Assembly (NCBI RefSeq): GCF_001280425.1 | Contig: NZ_LIUF01000002.1 | Span: forward strand, 496,001 to 560,000 | From: Haloarcula rubripromontorii | Lineage (GTDB): Archaea > Halobacteriota > Halobacteria > Halobacteriales > Haloarculaceae | DNA: 64,000 nucleotides | Direction of reading: 5' to 3' | Shown here: positions 16,871 through 26,812 of the stretch, piece by piece | Numbering within the stretch: the first letter of the stretch is position 1 | Layout: each line of letters begins with the position of its first letter | Position numbers and translations under genes: made by a program | Notes under the pieces: model-generated | Told to the model about the DNA's origin: nothing | What the model saw: only the letters and a program-made list of their open reading frames with translations | Databases searched by the model: none

Positions 16871-17782
16871 TCACGCTTCGATGATATCGTCGTCGTCGAC
16901 AGCGGGGACGGTCACCGTGCCGTCCAGTGCAGTGACGGCGCGCCCGCCGACCCACACCTCGGTCCCGTCGGTATCGACTGACACCGTCCCGGGTCTGTCA
17001 CGGAAGTGCCCGCCCTCAGCGATAATCTGCTCGATAGTGTCATCGAGTGCGCCGTAGCGGCGGACAAACGCCGCACAGGCCCCCGACGCCGCCGCGGTCA
17101 CCGGTTCCTCGGTCCGGATCCCGGCCCGGAAGGCGCGGCCGTGGAACGTCGACCGGCGCGTCGCGTCGGCACCGACGGCATCGAACGTGAACGGATACAC
17201 GCCGGCTGCGTCCACGCGGTCACAGAGCGAGGCAACGGCGGCCACGTCAACGCTGAGAGCGCTCAGATGCTCGAAGTAATTGACTGGGACCATAAGCCAC
17301 GGCTCGCCCGCGTCGGCCGTCACGAGTGGGAGATCTGCGCCCACGTCCTTGAGTGTAGCCTCGTCGAGTCCGAGCGCATCTGCGACATCGACGTAGGGGA
17401 GGTCAACTTCGGTGATGTCGGCCCGGCCCTGTTCGACCCAGACCATCCCGTTCTGTTTCGTCTCGACGGCGACTTCGCCGGTGGCGGTCGCGACCGTCCA
17501 CTCGCCGTCGCCGATTTCACCACGCTCGGAGAGCGCCGCGTGCGCCGCAACCGCGGCCGTCTCTGCCTGTGCCAGTTCCTCTGTCGGCGAGAAACAGCGA
17601 AGCCGGCGGTCGGCGTCTCCCGCCGGCAAGACGAACGCCGTCTCGGCGGCCCCCAGTTCGCTGGCGACGGCCTGCATCTGGTCGTCAGTCAGTCCGTCGG
17701 CATCGGGCACGACGCCGGTCGGTGTCCCAGCCGTCGGCTCCGCAGCGAACGCGTCGACAAGCAGCGCCTGTCGGGTATCCAT
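16871..17782 (-). CDS. PhzF-family isomerase/epimerase
   Basis: A 303-residue protein from ATG 17782. It starts QALLVDAFAAEPTAGTPTGVV, the PhzF fold entry, where most family members have GNPxAV; here Asn is replaced by Thr. The catalytic glutamate region is AAETAFVLPAG, followed by FSPTEELAQAETAAVAAHA, in which the usual GHATLA is changed to AETAAVA. The second half repeats the fold (ASGACAAFVRRYGALDD). The two halves form a diaminopimelate-epimerase-like pair. Function is unknown in haloarchaea; the altered motifs caution against assuming phenazine-type isomerisation. It ends 121 bp before ppsA on the same strand. Confidence 0.82.
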   Translation of the reverse strand: MDTRQALLVDAFAAEPTAGTPTGVVPDADGLTDDQMQAVASELGAAETAFVLPAGDADRRLRCFSPTEELAQAETAAVAAHAALSERGEIGDGEWTVATATGEVAVETKQNGMVWVEQGRADITEVDLPYVDVADALGLDEATLKDVGADLPLVTADAGEPWLMVPVNYFEHLSALSVDVAAVASLCDRVDAAGVYPFTFDAVGADATRRSTFHGRAFRAGIRTEEPVTAAASGACAAFVRRYGALDDTIEQIIAEGGHFRDRPGTVSVDTDGTEVWVGGRAVTALDGTVTVPAVDDDDIIEA

Positions 17783-17926
17783 GGCACGGAGTTGTGCTGA
17801 CCCGCAGATAACCTTTTCCGGAGCTAGCCGTGGCCGTCTGATAGCCGGTTCCGGTGAGACACGCGACGACGACCGGGACACGCCCCTGACGGACGACTTT
17901 AGTACAGGGAGGTATCACTGGAACGC

Positions 17927-18676
17927 ATGAGCGATGACGTCGACCTCCCTGAGAGCCACCCCCGCTACGAGTCGCTTTTGACCCGCCACCGTATCGAGGC
18001 GGGCGTCGACCGCGGAATCACCTCCCGGCAGGGCCTCATCGCACAGGGCCGTGGCGAGGCCTTCGACTACCTGCTGGGCGAACGCACGCTCGACAGCGCC
18101 GACGACGCCGAGCGCGCCGCTGCGGCACACCTCCTCTCCGCCGACCACGCCGTGATTTCGGTCAACGGCAACGCTGCAGCCCTCGTCCCCGGCGAACTCG
18201 TCGAACTGGCCGAGGTGACCGGCGCAGACCTCGAAGTGAACCTGTTCAACCGAACCGAGGAGCGAATCGAGGCCATCGCCGAGTACCTCCGCGAACACGG
18301 CGCGACGGAGGTGAAGGGGCTGACCGCCGACGGGCGCATCCCCGGCCTCGACCACGAGCGCGCGAAGGTCGACGCCGACGGCATCGGCGCAGCGGACGTG
18401 GTACTTGTCCCGCTGGAGGACGGCGACCGCGCCGAGGCGCTGGGCGAGATGGGCAAGACCGAACTCGTCATCGACCTCAATCCACAGAGTCGCTCGGCCG
18501 AGGTAGCGACGGTGCCCATCATCGACAACATCATCCGTGCGATACCAAACATCACAGAACACGCCCGAGACCTCCGTGACGACCCCGATGCCCAGCAGGA
18601 CGCCATCGACGCGTTCGACGCCGACAGCGCCCTGACCGACGCCGAGCGGACGATTCGTGAGGGGGACCTGGAATGA
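17927..18676 (+). CDS. 4-phosphopantoate--beta-alanine ligase (archaeal CoA biosynthesis)
   Basis: A 249-residue protein of the archaeal phosphopantothenate synthetase family (COG1701). Diagnostic stretches are SHPRYESLLTRHRIEAGVDRG near the N-terminus, GLIAQGRGEAFDYLLGERT, VNGNAAALVPGELVELAEV, LVPLEDGDRAEALGEMGK and VIDLNPQSRSAEVATVPIID. With pantoate kinase it replaces the bacterial PanC/PanK route, using ATP to join 4-phosphopantoate and beta-alanine. The stop codon overlaps the start of the following double-AAA gene (ATGA), so the two are translationally coupled. An AT-rich box (ACTTTAGTA) lies about 30 bp upstream. Confidence 0.9.
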   Translation: MSDDVDLPESHPRYESLLTRHRIEAGVDRGITSRQGLIAQGRGEAFDYLLGERTLDSADDAERAAAAHLLSADHAVISVNGNAAALVPGELVELAEVTGADLEVNLFNRTEERIEAIAEYLREHGATEVKGLTADGRIPGLDHERAKVDADGIGAADVVLVPLEDGDRAEALGEMGKTELVIDLNPQSRSAEVATVPIIDNIIRAIPNITEHARDLRDDPDAQQDAIDAFDADSALTDAERTIREGDLE

Positions 18677-21225
18677 GCCTGCCGCCGTACATCTACGCCG
18701 ACCGTCGAGTACCCGACGAGGAGACCGTCAGGGAGGCCCTCGACCAGCGGACGATGACGGCCTTCGGCGACACTGAACAACTGGAACGCCTCCATCGAGT
18801 GTTCTATCCAGTGTTCAAGATTGACTACGAGTACGAGACCGGCGAGGGGAAGCTGTTCGGCACGACGAGCAAATCAGAGACCGCGTTTCTCGACGGCCTC
18901 TGGGCGGACAACGACCGGGCTGTCTCGCAGTACGTCGACGACACCGACGCAGTGGTCCGCCGGGCGACCAGCGACTACGACTTCGGCCGCAGCGACCCGG
19001 CGCTTGGCCGCTCCGTCTTGTTGCAGTTTCAGGTCACCGACGACGACGCCCGGTCGCTGCTGCCCCAGCGCGTCGCGGAGTACCGCGAACAGCAACAGGA
19101 CGCCGCGTCCGGCTCGGCCAACGTCTTTCTCCGAAAACTCAGAGAGTCCTACGGCCTTCCGGGCGACTTCGACCCCGACGGCTTCGACGGCGTGACCGGC
19201 GTCGAACGTCTGTATCTCCCGTTCTGGCTCGCCGAGTACCACTCCCCTGACAGCTCCGATGTCAAGCTCGTCACATTCCGGAACCCAGACGCCTCGACTG
19301 AGGAGCTACAGCGCCACGGCTGGCTCGCGGAGTTTTTGAGCGCCGAACCCCGCCGGCTGGCCGAGTACGGTTACGAGGTCAACCCCGACCGGCTCGAACG
19401 AAACATCCGCGAGCGAATCGACCAGTCCGATGACTCCGGCACGACCGGGACGAGCGCCGATACCGACCCGGACAGGACCGACGGCGCGCCTTCGATAAAC
19501 CGCGAGCGACCCTCGGACGAGGGGACGGTGGTGCAGCCCGACGGCGTCGACATGCAGGCCGACGGGCTGGTCGACCCGAACCCGTCCCGGAGCTTCGCCG
19601 ACGTGGGCGGGATGAGCGACCTGCTAGAGACGCTCAATCACAAGGTCGTCCGACCGCTGCAGGACCCGAGCGCCTTCGAGGAGTACGGCATTGGCGTCGT
19701 CAACGGCGTCCTGTTGCACGGCCCGCCCGGCTGTGGGAAAACCCACGTCGCTGGCGCGCTCGCGGGCGAGGTCGACCACGCCTTCATCGAGGTCACGCCC
19801 GCCGACGTGACGAGCAAGTACATGGGGGAACCCGCACAGAAGGTCGAGGAGCTGTTCCAGATAGCCCACGCGAACGCCCCCTGCATCCTCTTCATCGACG
19901 AAATCGACGGTATCGCCGGCGCACGCGACGGCGACAGCAACATGAACAGCAGCGAGCAGCAACTGGTCAACCAACTGCTCACCGAACTCGAAGGAATCGC
20001 CGACGAGGACGTGGTGGTGCTGGGCGCGACGAATCTCGTCGAGGACGTGGACGACGCCATCCGCCGCTCGGGTCGGTTCGACGAGCGGGTGGAGGTTCCG
20101 CCGCCGGACCCGCAGGCGCGCACGCAGATTCTGGAGATTCATCTCGCCGGCCGGCCGACGGCCGACGACATCGACATGGACCCCGTCGTCGAGGAGACGG
20201 CCGGCTTCGCGGCCAGCGACATCGAACTCATCGCCGAGGACGCTGCTCGGAAGGCGTTGCGGGCCGACGCCCCAATCGGGACGGACCACCTGCTGCAGGC
20301 CGCCACGGAGACCGACACCAGCATCCCGGACTGGGTCGACCCCGAGATGGTCGCGGAAAACGGCGTTGTCCAGCCTGACGGCGTCGACCTGCAGGCCAGT
20401 TCGCTCGTCGAAACTGACCCCGGACGCGACTTCGCCGACGTGGGCGGGATGGGCGAACTGAAGGACCGACTCGAAGACACGGTCCTCGACCCACTGGAGA
20501 ACGCCGACGCCTACGCCGAGTACGGCATCGACGTGCTCTCCGGACTGTTGCTGTACGGTCCACCCGGCTGTGGGAAAACCCATCTCGCCGGCGCGCTCGC
20601 GGGCGAACTCGGCCATAGCTTCGTCGAAATCAGCCCTGCAGATGTGACGAGCAAGTGGATGGGCGAGCCGGCCCGCAACGTCGCCGAGGTGTTCGAGGTG
20701 GCCCGCGCGAACGCCCCCTGTGTGCTGTTCATCGACGAAATCGACGGTATCGCCGGCTCGCGGCGCGGCTCGATGAACACGAGCGAGCAACAGCTGGTCA
20801 ATCAGCTGCTCACCGAACTCGAAGGTGCGGCGGCTGACGACATTGTCGTGGTCGCCGCGACGAACTTCGTCGAGGACATCGACGCGGCGCTCCGGCGCTC
20901 CGGCCGCTTCGACGAGCGGGTGGAGGTGCCGCCGCCGGACGCCGAGGCTCGCAGGCAGATTCTGGAGATTCACCTGCAGGAGCGCCCCGTCGCCGGCGAT
21001 ATCGACTGGGACGCCATCGTCGAGCCGACGGCTGGCTACGCCGCCAGTGACCTCGAACTCGTTGCCGAGGACGCGGCGCGTCACGCCCTGCGAGACAGCT
21101 CGAACATCATGCAGGCGCACCTCGAAACCGCCGTCCGGGAGACGCATTCGAGTATCGCCGACTGGGACGACTGGGACCGCTATCAGGGAGTAGAGGGGAC
21201 CGCGGACCTGGGGCTTGGGTCCTGA
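18673..21225 (+). CDS. Double-AAA ATPase with haloarchaeal N-terminal domain
   Basis: An 850-residue protein. Residues 1-245 form an unrecognised domain (two lobes, around 40-145 and 150-240), then a charged linker to about 285. Two AAA modules follow, each introduced by the same short block (VVQPDGVDMQADGLV at 286-300; VVQPDGVDLQASSLV at 566-580) and FADVGGM. Walker A GPPGCGKT is at 350-357 and 629-636, Walker B LFIDEID at 406-412 and 685-691, sensor ATN and arginine-finger RRSGRFDE in both. The modules are more similar to each other than Cdc48 D1 and D2 usually are, pointing to internal duplication. It lacks the Cdc48 N-domain. Likely an unfoldase or remodelling hexamer; translationally coupled to the CoA ligase gene. 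Confidence 0.85.
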   Translation: MSLPPYIYADRRVPDEETVREALDQRTMTAFGDTEQLERLHRVFYPVFKIDYEYETGEGKLFGTTSKSETAFLDGLWADNDRAVSQYVDDTDAVVRRATSDYDFGRSDPALGRSVLLQFQVTDDDARSLLPQRVAEYREQQQDAASGSANVFLRKLRESYGLPGDFDPDGFDGVTGVERLYLPFWLAEYHSPDSSDVKLVTFRNPDASTEELQRHGWLAEFLSAEPRRLAEYGYEVNPDRLERNIRERIDQSDDSGTTGTSADTDPDRTDGAPSINRERPSDEGTVVQPDGVDMQADGLVDPNPSRSFADVGGMSDLLETLNHKVVRPLQDPSAFEEYGIGVVNGVLLHGPPGCGKTHVAGALAGEVDHAFIEVTPADVTSKYMGEPAQKVEELFQIAHANAPCILFIDEIDGIAGARDGDSNMNSSEQQLVNQLLTELEGIADEDVVVLGATNLVEDVDDAIRRSGRFDERVEVPPPDPQARTQILEIHLAGRPTADDIDMDPVVEETAGFAASDIELIAEDAARKALRADAPIGTDHLLQAATETDTSIPDWVDPEMVAENGVVQPDGVDLQASSLVETDPGRDFADVGGMGELKDRLEDTVLDPLENADAYAEYGIDVLSGLLLYGPPGCGKTHLAGALAGELGHSFVEISPADVTSKWMGEPARNVAEVFEVARANAPCVLFIDEIDGIAGSRRGSMNTSEQQLVNQLLTELEGAAADDIVVVAATNFVEDIDAALRRSGRFDERVEVPPPDAEARRQILEIHLQERPVAGDIDWDAIVEPTAGYAASDLELVAEDAARHALRDSSNIMQAHLETAVRETHSSIADWDDWDRYQGVEGTADLGLGS

Positions 21226-21232
21226 AACTGAG

Positions 21233-22807
21233 TCACTCTAGCTCCTCGTCGAGTGCCGCAGCAACCCGCTCGGTGAAGGCCGGCGACTCCACGAGCGCGC
21301 CCGCGGCCTCGATGTCCTCGTGGACCGGTCGGTCTGTGGTCAGCTTCGGGACCACCGCGCGGACGGCGTCGTAGGCCTCGGCGGACCCGACACCCAGTTC
21401 GAGGTCGTCATCGACGAAGTCGGCGGCCTGCGCCCCACAGCATAGCTCGACGCCGAGAATCGCGGCGGCGTTTCGTGCCGCGTGCCGGGCCAGATAGGCC
21501 GACTGCGCGCTCATGCTGACGTGGTCCTCCTGATTGCCGCTGACGGGCGTGTTGTCCATCGAGGGGCGGCCGAAGGACCGACATTCGTTCAACAGCGCCG
21601 CAGCGGTGTACTGAGCGATCATGTAGCCAGAGCGGACGCCGCTGCGCTCGGTGAGAAACGGCGGGAGGTGTGGCTCCTGCAGGTTCGGATTGAGCATTCT
21701 GTCGGTGCGACGCTCCGAGATGGCCGCGAGTTCGGTGAGCGCGTTCGTCAGATAGTCAAGGCGCATGGCGAGCACCGCGCCGTGGAAGTTCCCACCGGAC
21801 AGCACGCCCGCGCTCTCGGAGCCGGAGGCCCGGTCCCCCACCGCCTCGCGGGGGAACACGAGCGGATTGTCCGTCGCGCTGTTGAGTTCCACTTCGACGG
21901 CCTCCCGGAGGTGGGCGACGGCGTCGCGGACCGCGCCGTGGACCTGTGGCAGACAGCGCATCGCGTAGGCGTCCTGCACGCGGTCGCAGTTGCGGTGGGA
22001 CTCGACCACGTCGGAGTCGGCCGTCAGCCGCCGGACGTTTCGCGCACTCGCGGCCTGACCTGTGTGGGGACGGACGGCGGTGATGGCTTCGTGGGAGGGG
22101 ACTGTCGAGGAGAGTGTCACCTCCGTCGTGAGTGCACCAGCGATGTCGGCGACAGTGACCAGTCGCTCAGCGTCGGCGAGGAGGAGCGCGGCCACCCCGA
22201 CGGTCAGCTGCGTCCCGTTGATGAGCGCCAACCCCTCTTTGGCCCGGAGTGTCACCGGTTCGAGGTCGGCCGAACCGAGTGCCTCGTCGCCGGGGAGTCG
22301 GTCCCCCTCGACCTCGGCTTCCCCTTCGCCGATGAGTACCAGCGACATGTGCGCGAGCGGGGCGAGGTCACCGCTCGCACCGAGGCTCCCTCGCGATGGA
22401 ACGACCGGGTGGACACCCGCGTCGAGCATCGCCACCAGCAGATCGACGACGCACTCGCGGATGCCTGAATACCCCTTTGCCAGCGTGTTCGCTCGCGTGA
22501 CCATCATCGCACGGACTTCCTCGGTAGTCAACTCCCGGCCGACGGCGGCGGCGTGGCTCCGCAGGAGGTTCCGCTGGAGGTCGTCGAGGTCCGCGTGTGG
22601 GATGCGCTCGTCGACAAGGTCGCCAAAGCCAGTGGTGACGCCGTACACCGCCTCGCCGCTGTCAAGCACGCTCTCGACGCGCTCGCGGGACTCACGGATT
22701 CGTTCGCGGGCCGTCTCGGCAACTGTGACGGTCGCGTCGTTCCGGGCGACGGCGACCACCTCGGCGGGCGTGAGCGACTCGCCATCGAGGACGACGTCGG
22801 CGGTCAT
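21233..22807 (-). CDS. hutH: Histidine ammonia-lyase
   Basis: A 524-residue enzyme that converts histidine to urocanate and ammonia. The self-forming MIO cofactor motif Ala-Ser-Gly is at 144-146 in SRGSLGASGDLAPLAHM; YGVTTGFGDL (55-64) carries the conserved Tyr, and GNFHGAVLAMRLD and QEDHVSMSAQSAYLARHAAR are typical. Last gene of the hutU-hutG-hutI-hutH operon; its start codon overlaps the hutI stop by 4 nt (22804-22807), indicating translational coupling. It converges with the AAA gene only 7 bp away. Confidence 0.97.
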   Translation of the reverse strand: MTADVVLDGESLTPAEVVAVARNDATVTVAETARERIRESRERVESVLDSGEAVYGVTTGFGDLVDERIPHADLDDLQRNLLRSHAAAVGRELTTEEVRAMMVTRANTLAKGYSGIRECVVDLLVAMLDAGVHPVVPSRGSLGASGDLAPLAHMSLVLIGEGEAEVEGDRLPGDEALGSADLEPVTLRAKEGLALINGTQLTVGVAALLLADAERLVTVADIAGALTTEVTLSSTVPSHEAITAVRPHTGQAASARNVRRLTADSDVVESHRNCDRVQDAYAMRCLPQVHGAVRDAVAHLREAVEVELNSATDNPLVFPREAVGDRASGSESAGVLSGGNFHGAVLAMRLDYLTNALTELAAISERRTDRMLNPNLQEPHLPPFLTERSGVRSGYMIAQYTAAALLNECRSFGRPSMDNTPVSGNQEDHVSMSAQSAYLARHAARNAAAILGVELCCGAQAADFVDDDLELGVGSAEAYDAVRAVVPKLTTDRPVHEDIEAAGALVESPAFTERVAAALDEELE

Positions 22808-24066
22808 GATTTGACCCCCCGGTCGTATGACTCATGTGTCGGGGTGCTGACGACCGAGCCGTCCTTCAGAACAGTGTCGACGACGTTGGTCCCGTATTGG
22901 TATGGAATGTGGACGTGGCTCGGCGCGGCAAGGACGACGATATCCCCGGGCGCACCCTTACGGAGCGTCCCCAGTCCGTCGGTCCTGTCCAGCGCGAGCG
23001 CGGCGTGGTTCGTTCCCGCAATCAGGGCTTCGGCCGGCGTCAGTCCCATTTCGACGCAGGCCAGCGACAGCGCAAAGCCCATGCTGTGGCTGTGGCAGTT
23101 CGGATTGAAGTCCGTCGCGACGGCGACCGACGCGCCCGCGTCGAGGAATGCCTCGGCGTCGGCGTATTCCGCCCCGAGACCGAACGCCGTCCCGGGCAGG
23201 AGGACCGGCGTCACGCCCGACTCGACCAGCGCGTCGATGTCGTCGTCGGTCGCGTGCAGGAGGTGGTCGGCACTGGCCGCGCCCACGTCCGCCGCCAGCT
23301 GCGTCCCGCCGATGTGGGCCAGTTCCTCGGCGTGAACCTTCGGCGTCAGCCCCGCGGCTGCGCCTGCTTCGAGGACTCGCCGGGACTGCGCGACCGAGAA
23401 GACGCCCTCCTCGCAGAACACGTCGCAGAACTCTGCGATACCCTGTGACGCGACCGCTGGGAGCTGTTCGGAAACGACCGCCGCGGTGTAGTCGTCGGTG
23501 TCCCACCCCTCGGGGACCGCGTGTGCGCCCATGAACGTCGGGACCACGTCGACAGGATGGATGTCGTCTGCGCTGTCGATAACTCGGAGCATCCGTAGCT
23601 CCGTCTCCGTGTCGAGCCCGTAGCCGGACTTCACCTCGACCGTCGTCGTCCCGTGAGCGAGCATGGTGTCGAGATGGGCCAGCAGGTTCGACAGCAGCGT
23701 TTCCTCATCTGCGTCCCTGACCGCTCGGACCGTTCGGAGGATCCCGCCGCCTTCGGCGAGGATGTCCTGATAGGACTTCCCGCGAAGTTTGGCAGCGAAC
23801 TCGTCAGCGCGGTCGCCGGCGAACAGCGCATGGGTGTGGGGGTCGACGAAGCCCGGAACGACGGCCTGACCGTCGGCATCGACAGCGTGCCCAGCGTTCT
23901 CCGGCGGGTACTCGGCAGTCACCTCCGTGGTCGGACCGACAGCGGCGATAGTGCCGTCCACGATGGCGACCGCGCCATCCTCGTAGGTCTCCAGACTGCC
24001 GCCGTCCGCTGCCGGGCCGGCGACGAGTTCGGCCGCGCCGTAGACCACGGCATCGAGGGCTGTCAT
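22804..24066 (-). CDS. hutI: Imidazolonepropionase
   Basis: A 420-residue amidohydrolase that opens 4-imidazolone-5-propionate to N-formimino-glutamate. Metal ligands are in [19 protein letters not shown] (HxH), [16 protein letters not shown] and [13 protein letters not shown]. Substrate-binding [20 protein letters not shown] is the family signature. It overlaps hutG upstream (24063-24066) and hutH downstream (22804-22807), each by 4 nt. Length and motif order are normal. Confidence 0.96.
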   Translation of the reverse strand: MTALDAVVYGAAELVAGPAADGGSLETYEDGAVAIVDGTIAAVGPTTEVTAEYPPENAGHAVDADGQAVVPGFVDPHTHALFAGDRADEFAAKLRGKSYQDILAEGGGILRTVRAVRDADEETLLSNLLAHLDTMLAHGTTTVEVKSGYGLDTETELRMLRVIDSADDIHPVDVVPTFMGAHAVPEGWDTDDYTAAVVSEQLPAVASQGIAEFCDVFCEEGVFSVAQSRRVLEAGAAAGLTPKVHAEELAHIGGTQLAADVGAASADHLLHATDDDIDALVESGVTPVLLPGTAFGLGAEYADAEAFLDAGASVAVATDFNPNCHSHSMGFALSLACVEMGLTPAEALIAGTNHAALALDRTDGLGTLRKGAPGDIVVLAAPSHVHIPYQYGTNVVDTVLKDGSVVSTPTHESYDRGVKS

Positions 24067-24986
24067 CGGTCTCCTCCAAGGCCGCTGAGGAAGTGCGCGA
24101 CGGCGCGGGCCCCGGCGCGAGCGGTCCGGTCCCCGGCGTCAAGCGGCGGCGCGCACTCGACGACCTCGAAGCCGGCGATGCGGTCGTCGGTCGCCACGCG
24201 GCCCAGCATCCGGAACAGTTCTCGCGTCGAGAGGCCGCCCGGTGTCGGCGCGCTCACGCCCGGCGCGGCCGCGGCGTCGAGCACGTCGAGGTCGAGGCTG
24301 ACATAGACGGTGTCTACGTCGCCGAGCGCGTCGAGCGCGTCGTCCACCGCGCCGGCGGGGTCACCGGCCACCGACGCCGGCGGCAGGACTGTCCCGCCCT
24401 GCTCGGCGAGGTAGTCGTGGTACGCTGTCGAGGTTTCGAAGTGGCGCGCGCCGACGACGGCCAGCGTGTCGAGACCCGCATGGTGGAGCTGACGGTACGG
24501 CGTCCCGCTCGTCGGGCCGTCCTGCACGGCGCGGCAATCGAGATGGGCGTCGAAGCTGACTGCGCCGACAGTGCCATCAGACACCAGCGGCGCCGCGTTC
24601 GGGAACGTCAGCGAGTTGTCGCCGCCGAGAAACACCGGTACCGCGCTCGTCGCATGAACACGGGCCGTTACCGAACGGACGGCACGCTGGACCTGTTCGA
24701 CGCTGCCAGCCGGAACATCGATGTCACCGAGGTCGGCGACCGCGTGTACCGGCCCGCGCTCGGCGTGATGGGTCTTCGTTCCACCGAGTTCGCGCCGGAG
24801 GGCCGCCGGGCCGGCACGCGCGCCCGACCGTCCGATGACGGCCCCATCGTACGGCTCTCCCACCAGTACAGCGTCGTACTCGGACGCGGTCGCGAGCGTG
24901 GCCGTCTCGACGACGTCACCGAACTGCTCGTCGTTTGGGTCGCCGGAGGGACTGGTCCACGGCGACGGGGCTGTCAGGTCAGTCAT
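24063..24986 (-). CDS. hutG: Formimidoylglutamase (arginase superfamily)
   Basis: A 307-residue ureohydrolase-fold enzyme that cleaves N-formimino-glutamate to glutamate and formamide, the final Hut step in this route. Manganese ligands appear in [14 protein letters not shown] (His replaced by Asn after GGD), [11 protein letters not shown] and [20 protein letters not shown]. Substitution of the usual GGDHS histidine by Asn is seen in some formimidoylglutamases. It overlaps hutU by 4 nt (24983-24986) and hutI by 4 nt. Confidence 0.92.
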   Translation of the reverse strand: MTDLTAPSPWTSPSGDPNDEQFGDVVETATLATASEYDAVLVGEPYDGAVIGRSGARAGPAALRRELGGTKTHHAERGPVHAVADLGDIDVPAGSVEQVQRAVRSVTARVHATSAVPVFLGGDNSLTFPNAAPLVSDGTVGAVSFDAHLDCRAVQDGPTSGTPYRQLHHAGLDTLAVVGARHFETSTAYHDYLAEQGGTVLPPASVAGDPAGAVDDALDALGDVDTVYVSLDLDVLDAAAAPGVSAPTPGGLSTRELFRMLGRVATDDRIAGFEVVECAPPLDAGDRTARAGARAVAHFLSGLGGDR

Positions 24987-26731
24987 CGGTCGCGGTTGCG
25001 GTCGCGCATCGGGACCGCGACGTCGTTTTCGTCGGCCATCTCCTGTGCGATTTCGTAGCCGGCGTCGGCGTGGCGAATGACGCCCATTCCGGGATCGGTC
25101 GTGAACACGCGGCGTGCCTTCTCGGCTGCGACGGTAGATCCGTCAAGGACGACGTGGTTGTTCGTGTGAATGGAGTTGCCGATGCCGACGCCGCCGCCGT
25201 CGTGGACGCTGACGATGTCCGCGCCGGCGGCACAGTTCAGCAGGGCGTTCAGAATCGGCCAGTCGGCGACGGCGTCGGTCCCGTCTTTCATCGCCTCAGT
25301 TTCGCGGTTCGGCGAGGCCACGCTCCCGGCATCCAGATGGTCTCGCGTGACGACGATGGGTGCCGATATCTCCCCGTCGGCGACGAGTTCGTTGAGCCGG
25401 AGCGCGAGGCGGGCGCGCTCGGTCAGGCCGTCCTCGGTCGCGTACCCCAGCCAGCACACTCGCGCGGGCAACCCTTGGAAGGACACCTGCTCCTGAGCGA
25501 GGTCGATCCAGCGATGCAGGTCGTCTTTCTCCGGAAACAGTTCCTTGACGGCCTCGTCGGTCCGGTGGATGTCTGCTGGGTCCCCCGAGAGCGCGGCCCA
25601 GCGGAACGGCCCCTTGCCCTCACAGAACAGCGGGCGAATGTACGCGGGAACGAACCCCGGGAAGTCGAACGCGCTGTCGAGGTCGCGCTGGTCCTCGACC
25701 TGTCCACGGATGTTGTTACCGTACTCGAAGGCGATGGCACCCCTGTCCTGCAGTTCCAGAATGCCCTCGACGTGTCGCGCCATCGTATCGAGGCTCTCTG
25801 CGACGTACGTTTCGGGGTCGCGCTCCCGGAGCCGGTCGGCTTCCTCGACAGTGTAGCCAGCAGGGTAGTACCCTTCGAGTTCGTCGTGCGCGCTTGTCTG
25901 GTCGGTGACTACGTCGGGGACGAAGTCCCGTTCGAGCATCGCCGCAAGCATCTCAGCGGCGTTCATGTGGACGCCGACGCTGTATGGTTCACCGTTCGCC
26001 GCGGCCATCTGCGCTCGCTCGATAGCCGCTGCGAGGTCGTCGGTCTTCTCTTGGCAGTACCCCGTTTCGATGCGACGGTCGATACGGTCCGCGTCGACTT
26101 CGGCCGCGATACAGACGCCGTGGTTCATCGTCACTGCGAGCGGCTGCGCACCGCCCATTCCCCCGAGGCCGCCGGTGACGACGATTTTCCCGCGGAGGCC
26201 GTCGTTCTCAGGGTAGTGTTTCCGGGCGAGCGCGGCCAGCGTCTCGTAGGTCCCCTGGATGATGCCCTGCGTGCCGATGTAGGCCCACGAACCGGCGGTC
26301 ATCTGGCCGTACATGATCTGTCCCTTCGCTTCGAGTTCGTGGAAATGCTCCCAGGTGTCCCACTTGCCGACGAGGTTGGAGTTCGCGATGAGGACGCGCG
26401 GGGCCTTCTCGTGGGTTTTGAATCGACCGACCGGCTTGCCGCTCTGGACGAGGAGGGTTTCGGTCGCGCCGAGTTCGCGGAGTTCGTCGACGATGGCGTC
26501 GTAGGCGTCCCACGACCGGGCCGCACGCCCAGTTCCGCCGTACACGACCAGCTCTTCCGGCTTCTCGGCGACTTCGGGGTCGAGATTGTTGTTCAGCATC
26601 CGCAGCGCGGCCTCCTGTCGCCATCCTTCACACTCGATAGCAGTGCCGGTGGGCGCGCCCTGGTACTCGCGCCACTGTTCTGAGGGCGTCCCGACGTCGT
26701 GGCCGGTGTCTGGGGCAGACTGCTGTGCCAT
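24983..26731 (-). CDS. hutU: Urocanate hydratase
   Basis: A 582-residue NAD-dependent lyase converting urocanate to 4-imidazolone-5-propionate. I start at ATG 26731 ([10 protein letters not shown]), which gives the normal family length; an in-frame upstream extension would run into the divergent regulator gene. Recognisable blocks are [73 protein letters not shown] (NAD contact) and [18 protein letters not shown]. First gene of the hut operon. The first and last segments are standard, so the gene looks intact. Confidence 0.97.
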   Translation of the reverse strand: MAQQSAPDTGHDVGTPSEQWREYQGAPTGTAIECEGWRQEAALRMLNNNLDPEVAEKPEELVVYGGTGRAARSWDAYDAIVDELRELGATETLLVQSGKPVGRFKTHEKAPRVLIANSNLVGKWDTWEHFHELEAKGQIMYGQMTAGSWAYIGTQGIIQGTYETLAALARKHYPENDGLRGKIVVTGGLGGMGGAQPLAVTMNHGVCIAAEVDADRIDRRIETGYCQEKTDDLAAAIERAQMAAANGEPYSVGVHMNAAEMLAAMLERDFVPDVVTDQTSAHDELEGYYPAGYTVEEADRLRERDPETYVAESLDTMARHVEGILELQDRGAIAFEYGNNIRGQVEDQRDLDSAFDFPGFVPAYIRPLFCEGKGPFRWAALSGDPADIHRTDEAVKELFPEKDDLHRWIDLAQEQVSFQGLPARVCWLGYATEDGLTERARLALRLNELVADGEISAPIVVTRDHLDAGSVASPNRETEAMKDGTDAVADWPILNALLNCAAGADIVSVHDGGGVGIGNSIHTNNHVVLDGSTVAAEKARRVFTTDPGMGVIRHADAGYEIAQEMADENDVAVPMRDRNRDR

Positions 26732-26812
26732 ACCGTCCCGTTTGCGCCCGAGTGTGATAGCAGAGACTCTCCGTGCGGAACTGTTTTTATATGTATGTGT
26801 GTATTGGTTGCT
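26732..26812. promoter_or_regulatory. hutU / HTH-10 regulator divergent promoter region
   Basis: Eighty-one base pairs separate the two start codons. On the plus strand TTTTTATATG (26784-26793) lies about 22 bp before the regulator ATG, so that transcript is probably leaderless. On the minus strand only a weak AT-rich box (CTATCACA, around 26753-26760) is found about 25 bp before the hutU ATG, which fits a promoter that needs an activator. Confidence 0.6.

Noticed and set aside
24935..26683. Long plus-strand frame opposite hutU
   Set aside because: Complement of a canonical urocanate hydratase gene; no independent promoter or motif.
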